A stretch of DNA of 8,917 nt from Candidatus Chloroheliales bacterium (lineage in GTDB: Bacteria; Chloroflexota; Chloroflexia; QHBQ01). Both the position numbers and the translations under genes were made by a program. The stretch lies in NCBI GenBank assembly GCA_003243865.1, contig QHBQ01000523.1:1-8917 (forward strand), given 5' to 3'. Shown here piece by piece: positions 7,027-8,917 of the stretch. Numbering within the stretch: the first letter of the stretch is position 1; every line of letters starts with the position of its first letter. The notes beneath the pieces are model-generated. The model was not told the origin of the DNA and ran no database searches. It saw nothing but the letters and a program-made list of their open reading frames with translations.

Positions 7027-7056
7027 TGATTAGGCGGTTATGTCATCAAGGGTCAA
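7027..7056 (-). promoter_or_regulatory. Possible promoter of the FG-GAP/SLH gene
   Basis: On the minus strand, TTGACC (7051-7056) is separated by 18 bp from TAATCA (7027-7032), about 24 bp before the start codon. The -35 is good and the -10 is weak; the leader would be very short. A dyad lies directly upstream of the -35. Confidence 0.35.
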
Positions 7057-7059
7057 GCT

Positions 7060-7075
7060 CATGTTTGGCTACATG
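7060..7075. promoter_or_regulatory. 16-bp dyad CATGT-N6-ACATG upstream of the FG-GAP/SLH gene
   Basis: A perfect 5-bp inverted repeat with a 6-bp spacer sits in the 130-bp gap between padR and the surface-protein gene, 3 bp upstream of the possible -35. PadR-family operators often follow ATGT-N8-ACAT, so this is similar apart from the spacer. Binding by the neighbouring PadR protein is conjecture. Confidence 0.4.
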
Positions 7076-7133
7076 CGGCACTGCCCACCTGGTTGCCTGG
7101 GCCTATTCTGGACTAACACGTTTGTCGCTACTA

Positions 7134-7778
7134 TTATAGAGGACTAGCTAATGGTTGTAAAGATGTTCCATGGGCTACGCCCCTGCTGTTTGGGTCATGA
7201 TGACCAACCTCCTGTAAAGCCCTGTCGGTTTGGGCCAATTCGCGCTCGCGCAAGCTGATGGCCCAGTCCAGTTCCAGTTGCCACTGCGCGATGATGTGCT
7301 GCATCGTGTTCATTACATAATCCAGGCTTTCCACCTGCCAGACCTCGGCGGGCAACTGCTTCAGGTCTTCGGCCTCCGCCTTCATGTGCAGCACATGGGC
7401 CTGGCAGTAGTTGAGGTAGTGGTCGAGCAGGTGCATCCGCTCCGCTGGCTGCAACAGGTGCAGATAGGCCGCCTTGTGCAGAAAGAACTTCTGGTACTCG
7501 CCGGGGTTGGAGGTGGTGTCCATCATCAGTTCGCACCAGCGTTGACGCCCTGCCTCGGTAATTGCATAGCTACGTATCTGGCGGCCGTTGCCGCGCTCCG
7601 CATCGCTCTCTTCGTAGGCGACGATCAGCCCTTGCTCCTCTAGCTTGGCGAGCAATGGATAGAGCCGCCCGTTGCTCACCTTTGCGTAGGGGCCAATGAT
7701 GTCATTGAGGATCTGGGCAATGAGATAGCCATGTGCTGGCCTTATCATCAGCCGCGATAGGATGATTAGTTCGTACAT
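7134..7778 (-). CDS. PadR-family transcriptional regulator
   Basis: DNA-binding regulator, 214 aa, expected to act as a dimer in the cytoplasm. The N-terminal winged helix covers residues 1-80: HGYLIAQIL (helix), then VSNGRLYPLLAKLEEQGLI, the PadR recognition-helix signature, then a wing ending in RSYAITEAGRQRW. Residues about 95-190 are helical and charged, matching the C-terminal dimerisation region (Vir_act_alpha_C type) common in this family. The last 20 or so residues are a polar tail. Start ATG at 7776-7778, with AAAGG spaced 7 bases upstream. Members of this family typically repress a nearby gene for a transporter, enzyme or membrane protein in response to a small molecule. The preceding membrane-protein gene, 88 bp upstream on the same strand, is the natural candidate. 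The effector is unknown. Confidence 0.95.
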   Translation of the reverse strand: MYELIILSRLMIRPAHGYLIAQILNDIIGPYAKVSNGRLYPLLAKLEEQGLIVAYEESDAERGNGRQIRSYAITEAGRQRWCELMMDTTSNPGEYQKFFLHKAAYLHLLQPAERMHLLDHYLNYCQAHVLHMKAEAEDLKQLPAEVWQVESLDYVMNTMQHIIAQWQLELDWAISLRERELAQTDRALQEVGHHDPNSRGVAHGTSLQPLASPL

Positions 7779-7794
7779 ATTAAGACCTTTCCTA

Positions 7795-7844
7795 TGAGCC
7801 AGCCTACGTGAGCCAGCCTACGCTCCTACCTTGGAGCGTTGGCT
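7795..7844. repeat. 14-bp tandem duplication running into a hairpin upstream of padR
   Basis: TGAGCCAGCCTACG occurs twice head to tail (7795-7808, 7809-7822). The second copy forms the left arm of a stem: 7815-7826 pairs with 7833-7844 in 11 of 12 positions around a 6-base loop. No T-run follows on either strand, so it is not a canonical terminator. It lies in the gap between the membrane-protein gene and padR, and could stabilise the transcript or dampen read-through into padR. Confidence 0.65.
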
Positions 7845-7866
7845 CTCTCCATATCTTTCGCGCACC

Positions 7867-8307
7867 CTACCGGCTGCTCACTTGAGTGGCTGTGGCATTA
7901 GCCCTGCGCGCAAGCAGTTGCCCTGCCAGCCAGAGGAATGAGCCAAGCAGCGTCATCGTGGCAGGCACCCAGTCGGTGAAGTCATGCACTCCCACGCTGT
8001 TAGGGTCGGGGTTAGTTTGACCGATGATGATCAGCACAATGTCAGCAATGATGGCAATGATGGCGAGTACGGTGATGCCAATCTGTCCCCAGTGCGGGGC
8101 AGCTTCACCGCGTAGCTGTTGGTCATGCTCGCTGAAAAACTGCACCCCAAAGAGCAGCAGCAGCACGATGGGGAAGAGGTGGAAAGAGGTGATGAGGACA
8201 TCGTCCACCGGACTAAAGGTTGCCCCATTCCAGCCATGACCAAAACAAAATACTATGAAAGCAGCGACCTGCAGCTTGTAGACTGCACTAGTGGTGTTAG
8301 TTGTCAT
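7867..8307 (-). CDS. Small four-helix membrane protein of unknown family
   Basis: Unrecognised 146-aa protein. Hydropathy by eye gives four membrane segments at about 9-22, 37-57, 75-95 and 113-132, with short polar N- and C-termini. The first loop holds FGHGWNGATFSPVDD and the third holds NPDPNSVGVHDFTDW. Conserved-looking His, Trp and Asp residues (GHGWN; HDFTDW) may matter, but no catalytic motif is evident. Start ATG at 8305-8307 with AAGG 7 bases before; an in-frame TTG two codons earlier (8311-8313, AGAGAGG upstream) is an alternative and would give 148 aa. It has a consensus promoter about 100 bp upstream and is followed on the same strand by padR, suggesting an autoregulated membrane-protein/PadR pair. 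Real coding is supported by the clean frame, hydrophobic periodicity and promoter; the function is unknown. Confidence 0.8.
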   Translation of the reverse strand: MTTNTTSAVYKLQVAAFIVFCFGHGWNGATFSPVDDVLITSFHLFPIVLLLLFGVQFFSEHDQQLRGEAAPHWGQIGITVLAIIAIIADIVLIIIGQTNPDPNSVGVHDFTDWVPATMTLLGSFLWLAGQLLARRANATATQVSSR

Positions 8308-8380
8308 GTGCAAACCTTGCCTCTCTTATGTGGGCATCCGCAGATGCAATTTCAACTTGCCAGCTTCTAAGGTTATCGTA

Positions 8381-8408
8381 ACAGGTGTTCGTAACCTGTC
8401 ATCATGAC
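8381..8408. promoter_or_regulatory. Overlapping dyads at the start site of the membrane-protein gene
   Basis: ACAGGT (8381-8386) and ACCTGT (8394-8399) form a 6-bp inverted repeat with a 7-bp spacer. A second palindrome, GTCAT-C-ATGAC (8398-8408), overlaps its edge and sits just downstream of the -10. The heptamer TCGTAAC also repeats directly at 8376-8382 and 8389-8395. A repressor bound here would block the minus-strand promoter. Which protein binds is not known; PadR is one candidate, though this is not the usual PadR site. Confidence 0.45.
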
Positions 8409-8410
8409 CT

Positions 8411-8439
8411 ATTATACTTCCACTTTCGGCAATTGTCAA
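8411..8439 (-). promoter_or_regulatory. Consensus sigma-70 promoter of the membrane-protein/padR transcript
   Basis: On the minus strand TTGACA (8434-8439) and TATAAT (8411-8416) are both perfect, with an ideal 17-bp spacer. Transcription should start near 8404, leaving a leader of about 97 nt. The leader contains the dyads and a small GCATC/GATGC hairpin at 8334-8347. Confidence 0.85.
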
Positions 8440-8499
8440 GAGCTTTTCCACCGAATTTGGCAGGAAAAGGGAAAATTGGTGATATTACCGGCCTTTGCC

Positions 8500-8527
8500 T
8501 TGACAGCGCCTGCTAACCTGCTATAAT
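8500..8527 (+). promoter_or_regulatory. Consensus sigma-70 promoter of the exonuclease gene
   Basis: TTGACA (8500-8505), a 16-bp spacer, then TATAAT (8522-8527) preceded by TGC, making an extended -10. Start near 8534 with a leader of about 25 nt. It diverges from the minus-strand promoter; the two -35 boxes are 60 bp apart. Between them an imperfect dyad (8449-8458 with 8473-8481, one bulge) could be a shared site. Confidence 0.85.
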
Positions 8528-8558
8528 CAGCACGCAATTTCTAAGGTGGTGGTGCTAT

Positions 8559-8917
8559 ATGTCGGACAGCAGTAATGGCGGCGGCTACGGCTTCCTCGCC
8601 CAGCGTGCCTATCTATATTTGAGTGAGCAGGGCCAGCCGGTGGAAGAGGATACCCTCATCCGCTATATCTTCAGCGCGCTACCCGGTCAGAATCCGGCGA
8701 AGATCAACGTGGAGGTCTGGCGGGGGGTGCTGCCCAGTGTGCTGGGCGATAGCAGCCGCTTCCAGCCGTTGGGCGGGCGAATGTGGGTGGCGGCCGGGCT
8801 GGCCGTGGAAGCCGCGCCGGTGGCCGACGAACTGGCGAGCTTGGAATATATCGCGCTGGATACAGAGACGACCGGGCTGGAGGCTGGTCGCCACCGCATC
8901 ATCGAAGTGGCAGCGCT
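8559..8917 (+). CDS. DEDD (DnaQ-like) 3'-5' exonuclease domain protein with an N-terminal helical domain (3' end outside window)
   Basis: The first 119 codons are visible. EYIALDTETTGLEAGRHRIIEVAA (95-119) contains the ExoI motif of DnaQ/DEDDh exonucleases, with the metal-binding Asp101 and Glu103. It is the start of a 3'-5' nuclease domain acting on DNA or RNA. Ahead of it lie about 90 residues with no motif I can name for certain: helices rich in Leu and Ala, then a WRGVLPSVL...SSRFQPLGGRMWVAAG pattern. This recalls the winged-helix modules attached to nucleases (HARE-HTH-like), a tentative resemblance. The full protein may be a DnaQ-type exonuclease alone or an exonuclease-helicase fusion of the DinG type; the window ends too soon to tell. 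Start ATG at 8559-8561 with AAGGTGG 9 bases upstream and a consensus promoter before it. Confidence 0.88.
   Translation, partial: MSDSSNGGGYGFLAQRAYLYLSEQGQPVEEDTLIRYIFSALPGQNPAKINVEVWRGVLPSVLGDSSRFQPLGGRMWVAAGLAVEAAPVADELASLEYIALDTETTGLEAGRHRIIEVAA

Noticed and set aside
7815..7844. Rho-independent terminator before padR
   Set aside because: The stem is strong but no T-run follows it on either strand.

Overview
The window reads as about 8.9 kb of chromosome from a GC-rich bacterium, most likely a member of the Chloroflexota (Chloroflexales-like). This assignment is an inference. It rests on a Bacillus-type cytochrome b558 succinate dehydrogenase, a secreted FG-GAP beta-propeller with a long Thr/Pro/Ser linker and C-terminal SLH domains (a combination familiar in that phylum), and short heptad repeats in the intergenic spacers. 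All genes lie on the minus strand except the last. No tRNA, rRNA, CRISPR array, transposase or integrase was recognised.

Layout in + coordinates. 1-1807: sdhA, flavoprotein of succinate dehydrogenase, cut by the left edge. 1836-2501: sdhC, the di-heme membrane anchor with a GTG start. 2502-2675: a spacer bounded by 24-bp inverted arms made of 7-bp repeats. 2676-3310: a membrane-anchored beta-rich protein that can be read only with a one-base frame correction in a G4 run. 3358-4866: a 502-aa DNA methyltransferase fused to a PD-(D/E)XK-like domain. 4910-7003: a 697-aa secreted seven-repeat FG-GAP propeller with three SLH domains. 7134-7778: a PadR-family regulator. 7867-8307: a small four-helix membrane protein. 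8308-8558: a divergent promoter region with two near-perfect sigma-70 promoters and overlapping dyads. 8559-8917: on the plus strand, the start of a DEDD (DnaQ-like) exonuclease protein, cut by the right edge.

How the genes fit together. sdhC-sdhA (sdhB presumably follows outside the window) forms complex II of respiration and the TCA cycle. The small membrane protein and PadR probably form a two-gene transcript driven by the strong minus-strand promoter at 8411-8439, with dyads at its start site that suggest repression. The propeller/SLH protein, the methyltransferase and the frameshifted anchor protein are co-directional with 43-47 bp gaps and may be co-transcribed, but nothing indicates a shared function.

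The points most worth a second look are the apparent frameshift, the AT-richer specificity segment inside the methyltransferase, the nuclease-like fusion with an S-x-K in place of the usual E/Q-x-K, and the two unrelated 7-bp-period repeats that overlap stop codons and a ribosome binding site. I found no convincing new multi-gene system.
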